A stretch of DNA of 64,000 nucleotides from Terrimonas ferruginea DSM 30193 (lineage in GTDB: Bacteria > Bacteroidota > Bacteroidia > Chitinophagales > Chitinophagaceae), in assembly GCF_000425585.1 (NCBI RefSeq), contig NZ_AUDS01000008.1:1-64000 (forward strand). The letters run 5' to 3'. Made by a program: the position numbers and the translations under genes. Below are positions 9,101-19,755 of the stretch, one piece after another; position 1 is the stretch's first letter; each line of letters begins with the position of its first letter. The notes under the pieces were generated by a model. That model was not told the DNA's origin and did not search any database. It was given only the letters and a program-made list of their open reading frames with translations.

Positions 9101-12031
9101 ATGAGATCACTTATCCTTTTCTTACTGTTACTGGCAGTTGCCGGCCCTGTGATGGCCCAGAAAAACGACGGCCAGATCACGGGCAAACTGGTTGATACCG
9201 CCGCCGCAGCCCAGCCCGTTGTTGACGCAACGATTTCCTTACTCAAGGCCTCGGATTCATCCCTGGTCACCTTTACACTCAGCAACAAAGAAGGCAGGTT
9301 TGAAATAAAAGGATTACCCACAGGCAGCTACCGCCTCATCATCACCCACCAGGCTTTCAACGAAATCAAAAGAGAGATAACCTTATCCGATGATAAGCGT
9401 CAGCAGGATCTCGGCGACGTGATCGTGGGAAAAGACATACGTACATTAGGAGAAGTAGTGGTAACAAGCGAAGCGCCGATCGTGGTGAAAGGTGATACCA
9501 TCCAGTTCAATGCCAGCGGCTTCAAAACAAGACCCAACGCCACAGTAGAAGACCTGCTGAAAAAACTGCCCGGCGTGGAAGTAGATAAAGAAGGTAACGT
9601 AAAAGCACAGGGCGAACAGGTACAGAAAGTTTATGTGGATGGCAAAGAGTTTTTCGGCAATGACCCCAAACTGGCTACCCGCAACCTCACCGCCGATATG
9701 GTGGAAAGCGTACAGGTATTCGACGACATGAGCGACCAGGCCAAGTTCACCAAAATCGACGATGGCAGCAGAAGCAAAACACTCAACATCAAATTAAAAA
9801 AGGATCGCAACAAAGGCATCTTCGGCCGCGCATTGGCTGGTTACGGCGACCAGGGCCGCTATAAAGGCAACCTGAGCGTCAATAAATTTAACGGCCCGCA
9901 ACGGCTATCGCTTTTACTAAATACCAATAACGTCAATGAACTCGGGTTTTCTTTCTCCGACGTGATCGGCGCCATGGGTGGTTTTGGCGGTGGCGGTGGT
10001 GGATTTGGAGGCGGCGGCGGAGGCGGTTTCGGTGGTGGCGGCGGTGGCTTAGGCGGTAGCGGCCTCAATATGGTAGCCGCACGTGGCGCCGGTTTCGGCA
10101 ACATCGGCGCAGGCGCTACCGGCATCATCAAGTCATTCTCTACCGGTCTGAACTATACTGATGAGTGGGGCAAAAAGGTAAAAGCTTCCGGCAGCTATTT
10201 CTTCTCGCGCACCAATGCCGACCAGGAACAAGGCATTCTCCGCCGCAGCACCTTCACCGATCCTTCCACCAACATCGACTCTGTGGTGGGACTGAACCGT
10301 CAGGCGCTTACCAATAATATCAATCAAAACCATCGTTTCAATATGCGCATCGAAGCGCAGATCGACTCGCTGAGTTCTATTTTGTATACACCTTCACTGA
10401 CATTACAACATTCAGAAAACAGCAACCAGGACACAGCTTTCACCAACGTAGAACAACAAAACCTGAAGTTTCTTGCCCTCACCAGCAACCGCGTCAACAG
10501 CAACAGCCGTGATGGTTACAGCTGGAACAACAACCTGCTTTATCGCAGGCGCTTCCGCAAGACCGGCCGTACGCTTACACTTGGCTGGTCCAACACATGG
10601 GGACGCAGCACGGCCAACGGCGCCTTGCGTGCCAATAATGATTTTTATGATGAAAACGGCAACCCGCTGAATTTCACCCGTCAAAATCAGCAGGACGAAC
10701 AAAAAACACGCACGAGCAATAACGTGGTGAGCGCATCGTATACCGAACCGCTCGGCCTCAACAAACTGCTCGAGTTCAACTATGCTTATACGTTCAATAA
10801 GAACACCTCAAACAAAGAAACCTTCAACTACAACCCGGTTTCCGATAAATACGACAGTCCAAACCTGCCGCTGACCAACGAATTCGAAAACCTGTTCAAT
10901 GCTCACCGTGTCGGCGCCAACTTCCGTGTACAAAAACCAAAATATAACTATCAACTCGGTTTCGCGGTACAACAGGCTACCCTGGAAAGCAAAAGCTACC
11001 AGGCGCTTACCGGCAAAGATTCTGTGAGCAAAGCAAACTATACCAACCTGTTCCCGACCTTCAATTTCAATTTCACACCTGCGCGCAGCAAGAACCTCCG
11101 CTTCTCGTACAATGGACGTACCAACCAGCCAACCATCAGCCAGTTGCAGAACGTGCCGGACGTAACGGATCCGCTGAACGTAAGCACAGGTAATCCCGAC
11201 CTGAAACAGGAATTCAATCATACCTTCAACGTAGGCTACAGCACTTTCAACATTCTCACCTTTAAATTCATTGCTGCCAACATCAACGTCAGCACAACAG
11301 CTAATAAGATTGTGAACTCGATCGACACCCTGGGCCGGGGCGTACAGCTGACACGTCCGGTGAATATGAACGGTTATACGCGCGCCTTCTCCTTTGTTAC
11401 ATTGGGTCTGCCGTTTAAGAGCGCGAAATGGAAGGGCTCCAGCGTGAACCTCACCAACAACCTCGTTTACCTGCGTGATGTGGGCCTGCTGTATAAACAA
11501 CGTAACATCGGTAAAACATTTACCGGCACACAGGCTGTTGGCGTGAACCTGAATAAAGACAAATACAATATAGGGCTGAATGCGGGCATCACTTATACGA
11601 ACATCGCGTATTCAGTGAACAAGGCGCTCAACGAAAGCTATTTCACCCAGACCTATTCAACCGACTTGTCTTACAACCTGCCGAAAGATTTCATCATCTC
11701 TACGGATTTTGATTACCTGATCAACACGGGCCGTGCCGAAGGATTCAACCAGAATATTCCGTTGTGGAATGCGTCGATAGCCAAACAAATCTTCAAAAAG
11801 AAAAACGGCGAGATCCGTGTATCGGTAAATGACATCCTTAATCAAAATAAAAGCATCACGCGTACCAACAGTGACAACTATATCCAGGATACACGCAGCA
11901 TGGTATTGCGCAGATATTTCCTCGTAAGTTTCCTCATCAATATCAATCGCATGGGAGGCAAAGCGCCGCAACAAATGCCGCTGCCACCCGGCATGAACAG
12001 GATGATGAACCGGAATATCCGTTTTAATTAA
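9101..12031 (+). CDS. Outer-membrane beta-barrel protein, TonB-receptor-like, Gly-rich insert
   Basis: 976 aa. Signal peptide of about 20 residues ([20 protein letters not shown]), a carboxypeptidase-regulatory-like beta domain (about 25-110), a plug-like domain (about 120-230, with [39 protein letters not shown]), then a barrel of many alternating strands ending in [13 protein letters not shown]. Residues about 288-330 form a near-pure Gly/Phe tract. No SusD-like partner is next to it, so a glycan role is not supported; the substrate is unknown. Paralogues sharing the plug motifs are at 12972 and 60851. It probably belongs to the OMP_b-brl_3-type family. It acts in the outer membrane. Confidence 0.88.
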   Translation: MRSLILFLLLLAVAGPVMAQKNDGQITGKLVDTAAAAQPVVDATISLLKASDSSLVTFTLSNKEGRFEIKGLPTGSYRLIITHQAFNEIKREITLSDDKRQQDLGDVIVGKDIRTLGEVVVTSEAPIVVKGDTIQFNASGFKTRPNATVEDLLKKLPGVEVDKEGNVKAQGEQVQKVYVDGKEFFGNDPKLATRNLTADMVESVQVFDDMSDQAKFTKIDDGSRSKTLNIKLKKDRNKGIFGRALAGYGDQGRYKGNLSVNKFNGPQRLSLLLNTNNVNELGFSFSDVIGAMGGFGGGGGGFGGGGGGGFGGGGGGLGGSGLNMVAARGAGFGNIGAGATGIIKSFSTGLNYTDEWGKKVKASGSYFFSRTNADQEQGILRRSTFTDPSTNIDSVVGLNRQALTNNINQNHRFNMRIEAQIDSLSSILYTPSLTLQHSENSNQDTAFTNVEQQNLKFLALTSNRVNSNSRDGYSWNNNLLYRRRFRKTGRTLTLGWSNTWGRSTANGALRANNDFYDENGNPLNFTRQNQQDEQKTRTSNNVVSASYTEPLGLNKLLEFNYAYTFNKNTSNKETFNYNPVSDKYDSPNLPLTNEFENLFNAHRVGANFRVQKPKYNYQLGFAVQQATLESKSYQALTGKDSVSKANYTNLFPTFNFNFTPARSKNLRFSYNGRTNQPTISQLQNVPDVTDPLNVSTGNPDLKQEFNHTFNVGYSTFNILTFKFIAANINVSTTANKIVNSIDTLGRGVQLTRPVNMNGYTRAFSFVTLGLPFKSAKWKGSSVNLTNNLVYLRDVGLLYKQRNIGKTFTGTQAVGVNLNKDKYNIGLNAGITYTNIAYSVNKALNESYFTQTYSTDLSYNLPKDFIISTDFDYLINTGRAEGFNQNIPLWNASIAKQIFKKKNGEIRVSVNDILNQNKSITRTNSDNYIQDTRSMVLRRYFLVSFLININRMGGKAPQQMPLPPGMNRMMNRNIRFN
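9967..10065 (+). repeat. Gly-rich low-complexity coding tract
   Basis: GGN-rich codons encode repeated FGGGGGG units inside the barrel protein. The third paralogue has a similar tract (GGGGRGGGGNRGGG) at about 61735-61805 in the same relative position. The paralogue at 12972 lacks it. On the opposite strand it appears as a spurious poly-proline frame. Confidence 0.85.
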
Positions 12032-12240
12032 AAGGTATAAGGTGGAAGGTTTAAGGTATAGGGTATACGGCGAAGCCTTTGCTCCTTATGCAGCTTGCGT
12101 GACACCGGCGCTCTTTTCACGCAAAGCCGCAAAGGAATTAAGGCGCAAAGGTTGCTATTTTGACCATTCACTATTCACTCATTGACAATTCACAATTGAG
12201 ATTTTTTTGAATTTTGACTTTTGAATTTTGAATTAATAAC
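12032..12240. other. Repeat-filled spacer
   Basis: Carries GGTATAAGG-type heptamers, a GCTCCTTATGCAGCTTGCGTG...TTCACGCAAAGCCGCAAAGG block, ATTCACN/ATTGACA heptamers and three TTTTGAN heptamers at about 12208-12231. The last of these lies at the expected -33 position of the next promoter. Confidence 0.65.
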
Positions 12241-12248
12241 TAGCTTTG
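12221..12248 (+). promoter_or_regulatory. Promoter for the 12278 gene
   Basis: The -7 box TAGCTTTG at 12241-12248 matches TAnnTTTG exactly. TTG at 12221-12223, 17 bases upstream, can serve as the -33 element and belongs to a TTTTGAA heptamer. Confidence 0.55.
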
Positions 12249-12277
12249 AGCGTTCTTAACCCTTTAATCCAAACTGA

Positions 12278-12880
12278 ATGAAATCCAATCTACACTGCTT
12301 TCTTTTTCTCGTTTGCTTTTCGCTTTTTACTTCTTCCGTCAATGCACAATTAAAATCTCCTTTTGCCAAAGGGCGCTCGGTAGCACAGGATGTGGAGAAA
12401 ATCCTCGACGATTATCCCAATCGCTTCAGCAGTTTCACGGGAGAAAAGATTGCCGAAAACCCGCAGTCTGTTGAGTATGCCTGTACTTTTCTGCCGGAAG
12501 GCGCGGAAGAATCTGTCATCACACGTTACAGCGCAGGTGGCAGAAGAACTGTGGTGGCCTGGCGCGCCACGATGCTGACGACCGAAAATTTTAGCGAAGC
12601 AAGCAAAAAATTCCGCCAGCTCTACAGCGCACTTAACAACAAAAAGATCTCCATCCGCCTCAATCCTTACAACCTCAAAAACGAAGGCACCTATGAACCG
12701 CCTACGGAAGAAAAGGATTTTTACTCCGTTATTTTCAAACTCGATCCCAACGATGACCGCTATGGCCACCTGCGCGTGGAAGTAAGCCTGCAGGCAGTGA
12801 TGATGGAATGGAGAATCAGCGTGATCGTTTATGAACGCGACCGCGCCGACAACGAACGTGGCGATATCAAGGCCGATTAA
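12278..12880 (+). CDS. Secreted or periplasmic protein of unknown function
   Basis: 200 aa with a clear signal peptide (hydrophobic CFLFLVCFSLFTSS, cleavage likely after NAQ near residue 24). The mature part is mixed charged and hydrophobic with no Cys pair or metal motif that I recognise. I do not recognise the family. It sits between two paralogous outer-membrane barrels on the same strand with its own promoter. That position suggests a periplasmic role linked to the envelope, but this is only inference from context. Confidence 0.75.
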   Translation: MKSNLHCFLFLVCFSLFTSSVNAQLKSPFAKGRSVAQDVEKILDDYPNRFSSFTGEKIAENPQSVEYACTFLPEGAEESVITRYSAGGRRTVVAWRATMLTTENFSEASKKFRQLYSALNNKKISIRLNPYNLKNEGTYEPPTEEKDFYSVIFKLDPNDDRYGHLRVEVSLQAVMMEWRISVIVYERDRADNERGDIKAD

Positions 12881-12971
12881 GCTTTAACATCCATTAACAT
12901 TATAGCAAGGCTAATTAACCGGCCTTGCAGCTGGCTAAGAATACTTTCGTAACCGGAAAAAACTACCGGCT

Positions 12972-15770
12972 ATGCGTCAGACCTTTACCCTGCTTATTCT
13001 GCTTTTTGTTACCACCACCATCCATTCGCAACGCAACGGCGTGGTCCGCGGCGTTCTTACGGACACCCTGAACAATGTTTCCGTAGTGGATGCCACCGTT
13101 ACCGTCATGAACAGGAAAGACTCATCACTGGTGAGTTTTGGCATGACAGACAACACGGGCAAATTTGAAATAACCAACCTTCCGACAGGAGAGTATCGCT
13201 TGCTGTTTTCGCATGTCGCTTTCCACAACACTTCCGTTTTTTTTAAAATAACGGCAGAGCAGCGAACCGCAGAGCTGGGACGAATCGTGATGCACGACCG
13301 GACCAAAGTGCTCGATGAGATCATCGTAAAACAGGAAGCCGCACCTGTAACCATGATCGGTGATACGATTCAATATCACGCTCCGGCATTCCGCACACCG
13401 CCAAATGCCAGCGTAGAACAATTACTGAAAAAACTGCCCGGCATCGAAGTGGCAAAAGACGGTACCATCAAAGCACAGGGACAGGAAGTAAAACGGGTAC
13501 TGGTCGACGGCAAGGAATTTTTCGGCAGCGACCCCAAGATGGCCACCAAAAACCTCCCTGCCGATGCCATTGAAAAAGTACAGTTGTACGACCGCATGAG
13601 CGACCAGTCACAACTCACCGGCTTCGACGACGGCAACAGCCAGAAAACATTAAACCTGAAATTAAAAGAAGACAGGAAGAAAGGCAGCTTCGGAAAAATC
13701 ATGGGCGGCGGTGGCACCGACGGACGCTTCGAAGGCCGCTTCAACCTGAATTCCTTCAAGGGGGCACGGCAGATGTCTGTATTGGGGCTGACTAACAATA
13801 CCAATAAAGAAGGCTTCTCCTTCATGGACCTGATGAACTTCAGCGGCGACCTGAGCCGGATGCTGCAGGGCGGCGGCAGCTTCAGCCTCAGCGGCGACGA
13901 CCCAAATGCGGAACTGCTCCGGTCCATGGGCAACACCAACAGCGGTGTACGCACTATCTGGGGTGGCGGCGTGAACTATAATAACCTGATCGGAAAAAAG
14001 GCCGAGTTCACTTCCAATTATTTTTACAATGCGTACAATCCGCTTACTTACTCCGATGTAAATCGCCAATACCTGTTGCCTGATTCTACCTATTTCTCTA
14101 CCCGCTCCACAAGAACAGACAACAGCTACCAGACGCATCGCCTTAATCTTGGTTTAGATTACCAGATCGATTCATTCCATTCCCTTAAAATCACACCTTC
14201 GATCGGTTATCAGCGCAACAACATGGACAGCTGGAGTGCCTATACTCAAAGCGGTGAAGAAGGTCGCGTCAGCAACCAGGGCACTACCGCATCCGGACAA
14301 TCAGGTTCCACTTTTAATTTCAATAATGATGCTTTGTTCCGTAAAAAATTCAGGAAACGCGGACGCACGTTGTCGCTGCTCCTGCAAACTTCTTTATCCA
14401 GCGGAAACAGCGATGGCGATCTGAAAATAAACAACCAGTTTTTCGACAGGTCAGGTAATCCGGCGGGGCAGCAGTTAGCCGATCAGCAGATATTCAAAGA
14501 CAATAGTTTGTCGGGCTACACCGCACGAGCGGCTTACACGGAACCGATAGGACGATACTCGTTGATGGAATGGAGCGTTGCGCAGGGAAAAACAAAAAAC
14601 CGTTCAGAAAAAACAACCTACGATTATAGTGCTGCCAGTGGCAAATATGATGAGTTGAACGATTCCCTGACCAATGATTTTACCAACCGTTATGGATACG
14701 TAAACGCCGGTATCCGCTGGCGTACACAGAAAAGGAAATTCCTCTATTCTGTTGGCGCCAACTGGCAGCAGGCCAACCTCGAAGGAGAAATAATAGCGGT
14801 GAAAGATTCCATTATCCGTAAGTCATTTACCAATATCCTGCCTACCGCACGTTTGCAATACAAGTTCACCAACAACAAGAGCATCACTTTACTTTACCGT
14901 ACCAGCACCAATCAGCCAAACGTGAACCAACTGCAACCGGTGCCTGATATCAGCAACCCGCTAAACATCAAAGAAGGTAACCCGGATCTGAAACAGGAGT
15001 ACCAGCACAACCTGCAAATCAATTATAACAGCATCAGCACGTTCAAAGGAAAAAGTTTTTTTGCCGCACTCAATGCTTCACGTGTAGACAATAAGATCGT
15101 GAATGCAGATACGTTGCAGGCAAATGGGGTGAAACGCACACGGCCTGTGAATGTGAATGGTGTTTACAATGTAATGGGAAATATCAATTATGGCATTCCA
15201 TTGCGGTTTACGAAAGGAAGACTGCGTGCCGGAGCCACCCTGTTGTACAACCGCGGTCGTCAGTTCATCAACGGGCAGGGCAACGACATCTCCATGTTCA
15301 ATGCGGCCCCACGTTTAGCGCTCGACTTTGATATTTCGGATAAAATTGACTGGACTTTCTCCGCTGCCGTAAACTATACGCGCACAGGCTATTCATTGCA
15401 ACCTGCCCTTAACAACCAATTCATCTCGCAGGATTATGAAACCGAATTAAACATTGAGTTGCCAAAGCAATTCCGTTTTTCAACCGATTTTCTTTACCGT
15501 GTCAACAATCAGCGGGCAAGTGGTTTCAATGCGAAAGTGCCGTTGTGGGGTGCCTCTCTCAGCAAGCTTTTCCTGAAAGGTCAGCGGGGAGAACTGAAAT
15601 TCACGGCCAACGACATCCTGAACCGCAACCTTGGTATCAATCGCACCACTGTACAAAATTTCATTGAGGACAGCCGCGTAAATACGGTGCGCCGTTATTT
15701 TATGCTGAGCTTCACTTACAGCCTGAGCAAGGTTGGCCTGGGGCAACCGAACGGGATCAGAATCAGGTAG
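12972..15770 (+). CDS. Outer-membrane beta-barrel protein, TonB-receptor-like
   Basis: 932 aa, paralogue of the 9101 gene. Signal peptide (MRQTFTLLILLFVTTTIHSQ), regulatory-like beta domain (about 22-110), plug-like domain with DTIQYHAPAFRTPPNASVEQ, LLKKLPGIEVAKDG and [16 protein letters not shown], then a barrel ending in VRRYFMLSFTYSLSKVG. It lacks the Gly-rich insert of its two relatives and has a Ser/Gly segment (QGGGSFSLSGDDPNAE) there instead. TACTTTCG at 12942-12949 is a near-consensus -7 box. Substrate unknown. Confidence 0.87.
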   Translation: MRQTFTLLILLFVTTTIHSQRNGVVRGVLTDTLNNVSVVDATVTVMNRKDSSLVSFGMTDNTGKFEITNLPTGEYRLLFSHVAFHNTSVFFKITAEQRTAELGRIVMHDRTKVLDEIIVKQEAAPVTMIGDTIQYHAPAFRTPPNASVEQLLKKLPGIEVAKDGTIKAQGQEVKRVLVDGKEFFGSDPKMATKNLPADAIEKVQLYDRMSDQSQLTGFDDGNSQKTLNLKLKEDRKKGSFGKIMGGGGTDGRFEGRFNLNSFKGARQMSVLGLTNNTNKEGFSFMDLMNFSGDLSRMLQGGGSFSLSGDDPNAELLRSMGNTNSGVRTIWGGGVNYNNLIGKKAEFTSNYFYNAYNPLTYSDVNRQYLLPDSTYFSTRSTRTDNSYQTHRLNLGLDYQIDSFHSLKITPSIGYQRNNMDSWSAYTQSGEEGRVSNQGTTASGQSGSTFNFNNDALFRKKFRKRGRTLSLLLQTSLSSGNSDGDLKINNQFFDRSGNPAGQQLADQQIFKDNSLSGYTARAAYTEPIGRYSLMEWSVAQGKTKNRSEKTTYDYSAASGKYDELNDSLTNDFTNRYGYVNAGIRWRTQKRKFLYSVGANWQQANLEGEIIAVKDSIIRKSFTNILPTARLQYKFTNNKSITLLYRTSTNQPNVNQLQPVPDISNPLNIKEGNPDLKQEYQHNLQINYNSISTFKGKSFFAALNASRVDNKIVNADTLQANGVKRTRPVNVNGVYNVMGNINYGIPLRFTKGRLRAGATLLYNRGRQFINGQGNDISMFNAAPRLALDFDISDKIDWTFSAAVNYTRTGYSLQPALNNQFISQDYETELNIELPKQFRFSTDFLYRVNNQRASGFNAKVPLWGASLSKLFLKGQRGELKFTANDILNRNLGINRTTVQNFIEDSRVNTVRRYFMLSFTYSLSKVGLGQPNGIRIR

Positions 15771-15810
15771 AGGAATAGGTGAATCAGTGAATGTGCCTCC
15801 TGTCTTAATG

Positions 15811-15837
15811 CCCTGGTTCGTGATACAGAAACCAGGG
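15811..15837. terminator. Hairpin between convergent genes, GGTTCGTG family
   Basis: CCCTGGTT ... AACCAGGG, 8-bp arms around CGTGATACAGA. It lies between the ends of the barrel gene (plus) and the histidine kinase gene (minus), so it may stop transcription on both sides, but there is no T tract. It resembles the palindromes at 1567 and 38774. Confidence 0.45.
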
Positions 15838-15885
15838 GAGCAGTTTCATTCACTGATTGACTGATTCACTTATTCACCTATTGAC

Positions 15886-17583
15886 CTATTCACTGACTGC
15901 CCCGCTGGCGGCCAAACCAAACCCAAACGTACTCCCCTTCCCATACTCGCTCTCCACCCAGATCCGCCCGCCCTGTGCTTCAATGAACTCGCGGCTGATG
16001 GCGAGGCCGAGACCGGTGCCGCCGGCTTTGGAGCCCGGCACCTTGAAAAAGCGGTCAAACACCTTCTCCTGGTATTCTTTGGGAATGCCCGGTCCCTGAT
16101 CCGTAACGGAGAAAACCACATTTCCTTCTTTCCGGTAAATACGCAGCGTCACTATCTGTTCTTCTGACGAATACTTAATCGCATTCATCAGGAAATTATT
16201 CAATACCCAGGTAGTTTTTTCTGCATCGGCTTTGACCGCCGGCAGGTCTTTTTCAAATGTCCGTTCGATCACCACCTGCTTTTCCCGCGCTGCTGTGTTC
16301 ACCGATAACACCGCATTTTCCATGATCGAGACAGGATCCGTCTCGGCAATATCCAACTGTATCTTGCCCGCCTCTACCTGCGACATATTCAACAGTTCGC
16401 TTAGTATACGCAGCATACGCTGGTTGTCTTGTTTGAGGTTGTTGATGAGCTCGCGTTGTTCTTCTGTAAGGGTACTCACACGCTCATCAGACAACAACTT
16501 CAGGCTGAAATCAGAAGAAGCCAGCGGTGTTTTTAATTCGTGAGAGATGGTGGCGATGAAATTCGTTTTGGCCACATCCAGTTCCTTAAAGGAAGTGATG
16601 TTGCGGAGAATGATCACCTTACTGTTCGCATCCTGCTGCGATATATCGATGATCTCTTTGGTAAAATAGTTCTCGCGGTTATCGAGTACAATTTTGAAGG
16701 GAAGGTTACCTCTGTCTTCCAGTAAAAAACGAAACAGGTCATTTCTGCTGCTTACCTGCTCAACAGATTTCCCGACTACGTCTGTTGTCTGCATACCGAG
16801 CAGTTGCAAAGCCTGGTCGTTGGCAAACAGGATAACATCATTTTTATCGATCCCTATGCTGGCTTCTTTCAGGCTGTTGATCACCGCTTCAGCCCTGGTT
16901 TTTTCGAAGATTAGTTTATTTAGGTTGCTGTTTTCAAAATATTCCAGGCGTTCGGCCATGTCATTGAATGATTCGGCCATCTGGCCAAACTCATCCTTGC
17001 GATCAAGGTGGATACGGAAATGATAGTTCTTCCGCGCTATTTCGCGGAGGCCTTCTGTTAATGTGCTTATCGGCGTGGTAAGTACACCCGGAAAATTGAA
17101 AGAGAAAGTAAAGCCGATCAGAAAAATAATAGCGGCCAGCAGGGTGATATAGGTAAGTGCCGTATTGGCGGTATTACCCGCTTTTATATTTTTCGTTTCG
17201 ATTGCCGACATATTGAGACGAAGCACCGTGTGTAAGGCCGCTCTTATTTCGGCAAGGCCAGCTTTACCTGTATCAAGTTTATATTTTTCATAAGCTGCTC
17301 TCACGCGGTGCGTAGCTTCCTGTTCGCCCGGCTCGGTGATATTCTGTTCCTGCTTTTTTAACAGGCTGTCAAATGCCGCCGGCAGGATTTTGCCCTCGCC
17401 GGATGTATCCATGATCTGTTGCAGGGAATACGTATAATCCAGCGACTCATAGTTATTCTTTAAAATGAGTGTAGCGTCATTTTTCAGCCGCACCAGGTGA
17501 AAGATGCCCACACCGCAGGAAAGCAGTGTCAGCAGAAAAAGGAACAATGTTCCCAGCCGTATCCTTTTCTTTACCGTTGTCAT
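15886..17583 (-). CDS. Sensor histidine kinase of the kdp locus (HAMP-PAS-HisKA-HATPase)
   Basis: 565 aa. Two transmembrane helices (about 10-32 and 148-170) frame a helical periplasmic segment. A HAMP region (TTPISTLTEGLREIA), a PAS domain (about 230-330), HisKA with ATISHELKTPLAS (phospho-acceptor His near 347), and HATPase with NFLMNAIKYSS, DQGPGIPKEY and GGTGLGLAISREF follow. It starts 3 bases after the KdpD-domain gene, so the two are almost surely co-transcribed and together replace the usual single KdpD. The likely partner is the NtrC-type regulator at 24465. The last two codons and stop (SE, TAG) lie in a GTGAATA tract. Confidence 0.92.
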   Translation of the reverse strand: MTTVKKRIRLGTLFLFLLTLLSCGVGIFHLVRLKNDATLILKNNYESLDYTYSLQQIMDTSGEGKILPAAFDSLLKKQEQNITEPGEQEATHRVRAAYEKYKLDTGKAGLAEIRAALHTVLRLNMSAIETKNIKAGNTANTALTYITLLAAIIFLIGFTFSFNFPGVLTTPISTLTEGLREIARKNYHFRIHLDRKDEFGQMAESFNDMAERLEYFENSNLNKLIFEKTRAEAVINSLKEASIGIDKNDVILFANDQALQLLGMQTTDVVGKSVEQVSSRNDLFRFLLEDRGNLPFKIVLDNRENYFTKEIIDISQQDANSKVIILRNITSFKELDVAKTNFIATISHELKTPLASSDFSLKLLSDERVSTLTEEQRELINNLKQDNQRMLRILSELLNMSQVEAGKIQLDIAETDPVSIMENAVLSVNTAAREKQVVIERTFEKDLPAVKADAEKTTWVLNNFLMNAIKYSSEEQIVTLRIYRKEGNVVFSVTDQGPGIPKEYQEKVFDRFFKVPGSKAGGTGLGLAISREFIEAQGGRIWVESEYGKGSTFGFGLAASGAVSE

Positions 17584-17585
17584 GT

Positions 17586-18659
17586 TCAGGACAAAATTAC
17601 CAGGTCTACGTCATTTTCCGACAGGGCTTTCAATAAGCCGTTGAAAACGCCTGTGCGCAAAATGATCCGCCAGAGTTTAATATGTGGTTTGCCGATGCAG
17701 ACGGTCGTGATTTTTTTAGTTTGAATTTCATGGATAATGGCGCGGGCAATGTTCTCTTCTTTCACCTGCAACACTTCCGCCCCCAACTCCGTCGCATTTT
17801 GAAAGTTATTGATCAGGTGACGTTGAGCCGCCAGTGATATTTTATCCGTCGATTCCCTGGCGGTCTGTACATAAAGTACATACCATTTGCTGTTGTAATA
17901 AGAAGCCAGCCTCGCCGTTTTGCGGATAATGTGCTGCGCGATAAGATGGTTCGACGAAATGCAGGCCAGCAGCCGTTCGTGGCGCCAGGGTTTTTCTTTG
18001 GCCGTTACTTCATAGTCAACCTTACGCTCTACCTGGCCTGCCACTTCTTTTAAGGCCAGCTCGCGTAGCTGAAGGATTTTATCGGGTTTAAAAAAGTTTT
18101 GTAACGCCTGTTGTACTTTACTCGCATCATAGATCTTCCCTTCTTTCAACCGTGTGATGAGGTCGTCTGCGCTGAGGTCGATGTTCACTACTTCATTGGC
18201 GATCTGCAGCATTTTATCCGGAATACGCTCTTTCACTTCCACGCCCGTGATCGTTTTCACATCCTGGTTGATGCTTTCGATGTGTTGTATGTTCACGGCA
18301 GAAATAACATCGATACCGGCCTCGAGAATATCCATCACGTCCTGCCAGCGCTTGGCATTTTTACTGCCGGGGATATTGGTATGCGCCAGTTCATCCACGA
18401 TCACCACAGCCGGATGCAACAGCAGGATGGCCTGTACATCGAGCTCTTCGAGTTGTTTGCCTTTATAGAATACTTTTCTGCGGGGAATGACGGGCAAGCC
18501 TTCCACCAGCGCTTCCGTTTCCACCCGGCCGTGCGTTTCCACATAACCGATTTTTATGTTGACACCGTTGCGCAGCAGGTTATGTGCTTCCTGGAGCATG
18601 CGGTAAGTTTTACCCACGCCCGCACTCATGCCGATATAAATTTTTAGTTTGCCCGTCAT
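17586..18659 (-). CDS. kdpD: KdpD N-terminal sensor domain plus UspA-like domain, no kinase
   Basis: 357 aa; full KdpD is about 900. It covers only the cytoplasmic KdpD domain: Walker A GMSAGVGKTYRML near residue 10, VVIVDELAHTN (Walker B) near 85, AVNIQHIESIN, followed by a universal-stress-protein-like part (about 225-357). No membrane helices or kinase domains. In full-length KdpD this region senses K+ and nucleotides and controls kinase output. Here it is a separate protein that must act on the kinase encoded directly downstream. It is the sixth gene of the kdp operon after the porin. Confidence 0.9.
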   Translation of the reverse strand: MTGKLKIYIGMSAGVGKTYRMLQEAHNLLRNGVNIKIGYVETHGRVETEALVEGLPVIPRRKVFYKGKQLEELDVQAILLLHPAVVIVDELAHTNIPGSKNAKRWQDVMDILEAGIDVISAVNIQHIESINQDVKTITGVEVKERIPDKMLQIANEVVNIDLSADDLITRLKEGKIYDASKVQQALQNFFKPDKILQLRELALKEVAGQVERKVDYEVTAKEKPWRHERLLACISSNHLIAQHIIRKTARLASYYNSKWYVLYVQTARESTDKISLAAQRHLINNFQNATELGAEVLQVKEENIARAIIHEIQTKKITTVCIGKPHIKLWRIILRTGVFNGLLKALSENDVDLVILS

Positions 18660-18668
18660 ATAGTGTTA

Positions 18669-19748
18669 TTAAAAACTCACCGCCGCAGAGAAAGTAATGG
18701 TGGTTGTGTTATCGGTTGCTACGCCATCTTTTGAAAAAATAGCGTCTTTGCTTTTCAGCCATCGTCCTTCTGCCCGCAAGGCGAGATTGGAAAAAGGCAG
18801 ATAGTCGGCATTGAATGAAATACCGGATGTCCTGAATCCGTCCGGCGTTCCGGTGGCAATGATCACTCCGTTTTTGTCTTCGTAATACTCCCCGCGCAGG
18901 GCGAATGCCCATTTCGCTACAGGCGTGAACCGCAATATGCCAACCGGCGAATACCAGGTGTTCATTTCACTTCCGCCTTTGGCTTTTTGTTCGGTACCTA
19001 TATCCAGTCCTGCAGTAAAGCCCCATTGATCAGAAAATTGAAAGATGCCATAAACATTGTGAAAGAGCCGGTTCAACCTGACGGAATCGGGTTTATCAGA
19101 ACCATAGAAGGTACTGTAGTTAAGCGTGAGCTTACTGGCCGGCTTATACGTCACCTGTGTTCCCCAATTCATTTTTGAATTGGCATCCACGCGTTTGATG
19201 CGCTGCCACCCATTCAGCGCAAGGGCACTGAATGTCCATTTACCATCATTGGTGCCATAAGTCAGTTTGGCGCCGCTTTCATAATAAGGAGAGTTTTCCG
19301 CCATCAGACTCCGGGTCAATGCCCAGCAGTCTTTGCTCACCGCGCTTTCAAAACCTATATGTGAGGGGAAAATGCCGATGTCGAACCAAAGATTATGTTT
19401 TGTACTGAGCTTGTATCCGGCATTGGCCTCGAAAATATTTTTCATCACGCCGGTCTCCGCAGCATAGTTGGCATTGATATACGTACCCGCTGCCAGGGCA
19501 ATATTGGCTCTTACGCGTTCGGTATTGTACGCCGCCTTTATATAAGCCAGGTTGGCCGTGAATTCATTATGCCTGTTATGGCTGTACAAAAATCCGGGGC
19601 GATTGTTATCCGCCGGTTTATTGAAATCATAGCTATAGTATGCTTCTGCGTAGCCGCTGATAGTCAAGGGAGAAGTTTGCCTGGTAGTATCCTGCGCTGC
19701 ACCTGCCAGTGATAATAAAAGGGCAGCACTTGTCATCCTGAGTTTCAT
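18669..19748 (-). CDS. Outer-membrane porin-like beta-barrel in the kdp operon
   Basis: 359 aa. Signal peptide (MKLRMTSAALLLSLAGAAQ); the mature part consists of amphipathic strands, starting SGYAEAYYSYDFNKPADN and ending in TTTITFSAAVSF with a terminal Phe, as expected for an outer-membrane barrel. It resembles the BBP2/OmpL-like porin family. It lies 7 bases after kdpC and 9 bases before the KdpD-domain gene, inside the operon. The context suggests that it lets K+ cross the outer membrane when external K+ is low; this is inference. Confidence 0.8.
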   Translation of the reverse strand: MKLRMTSAALLLSLAGAAQDTTRQTSPLTISGYAEAYYSYDFNKPADNNRPGFLYSHNRHNEFTANLAYIKAAYNTERVRANIALAAGTYINANYAAETGVMKNIFEANAGYKLSTKHNLWFDIGIFPSHIGFESAVSKDCWALTRSLMAENSPYYESGAKLTYGTNDGKWTFSALALNGWQRIKRVDANSKMNWGTQVTYKPASKLTLNYSTFYGSDKPDSVRLNRLFHNVYGIFQFSDQWGFTAGLDIGTEQKAKGGSEMNTWYSPVGILRFTPVAKWAFALRGEYYEDKNGVIIATGTPDGFRTSGISFNADYLPFSNLALRAEGRWLKSKDAIFSKDGVATDNTTTITFSAAVSF

Positions 19749-19755
19749 GTTTAAT

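Noticed and set aside
9859-10131. Proline-rich minus-strand frame
   Set aside because: It is the reverse reading of the Gly-rich tract of the barrel gene; the same artefact occurs at 61597-61890.
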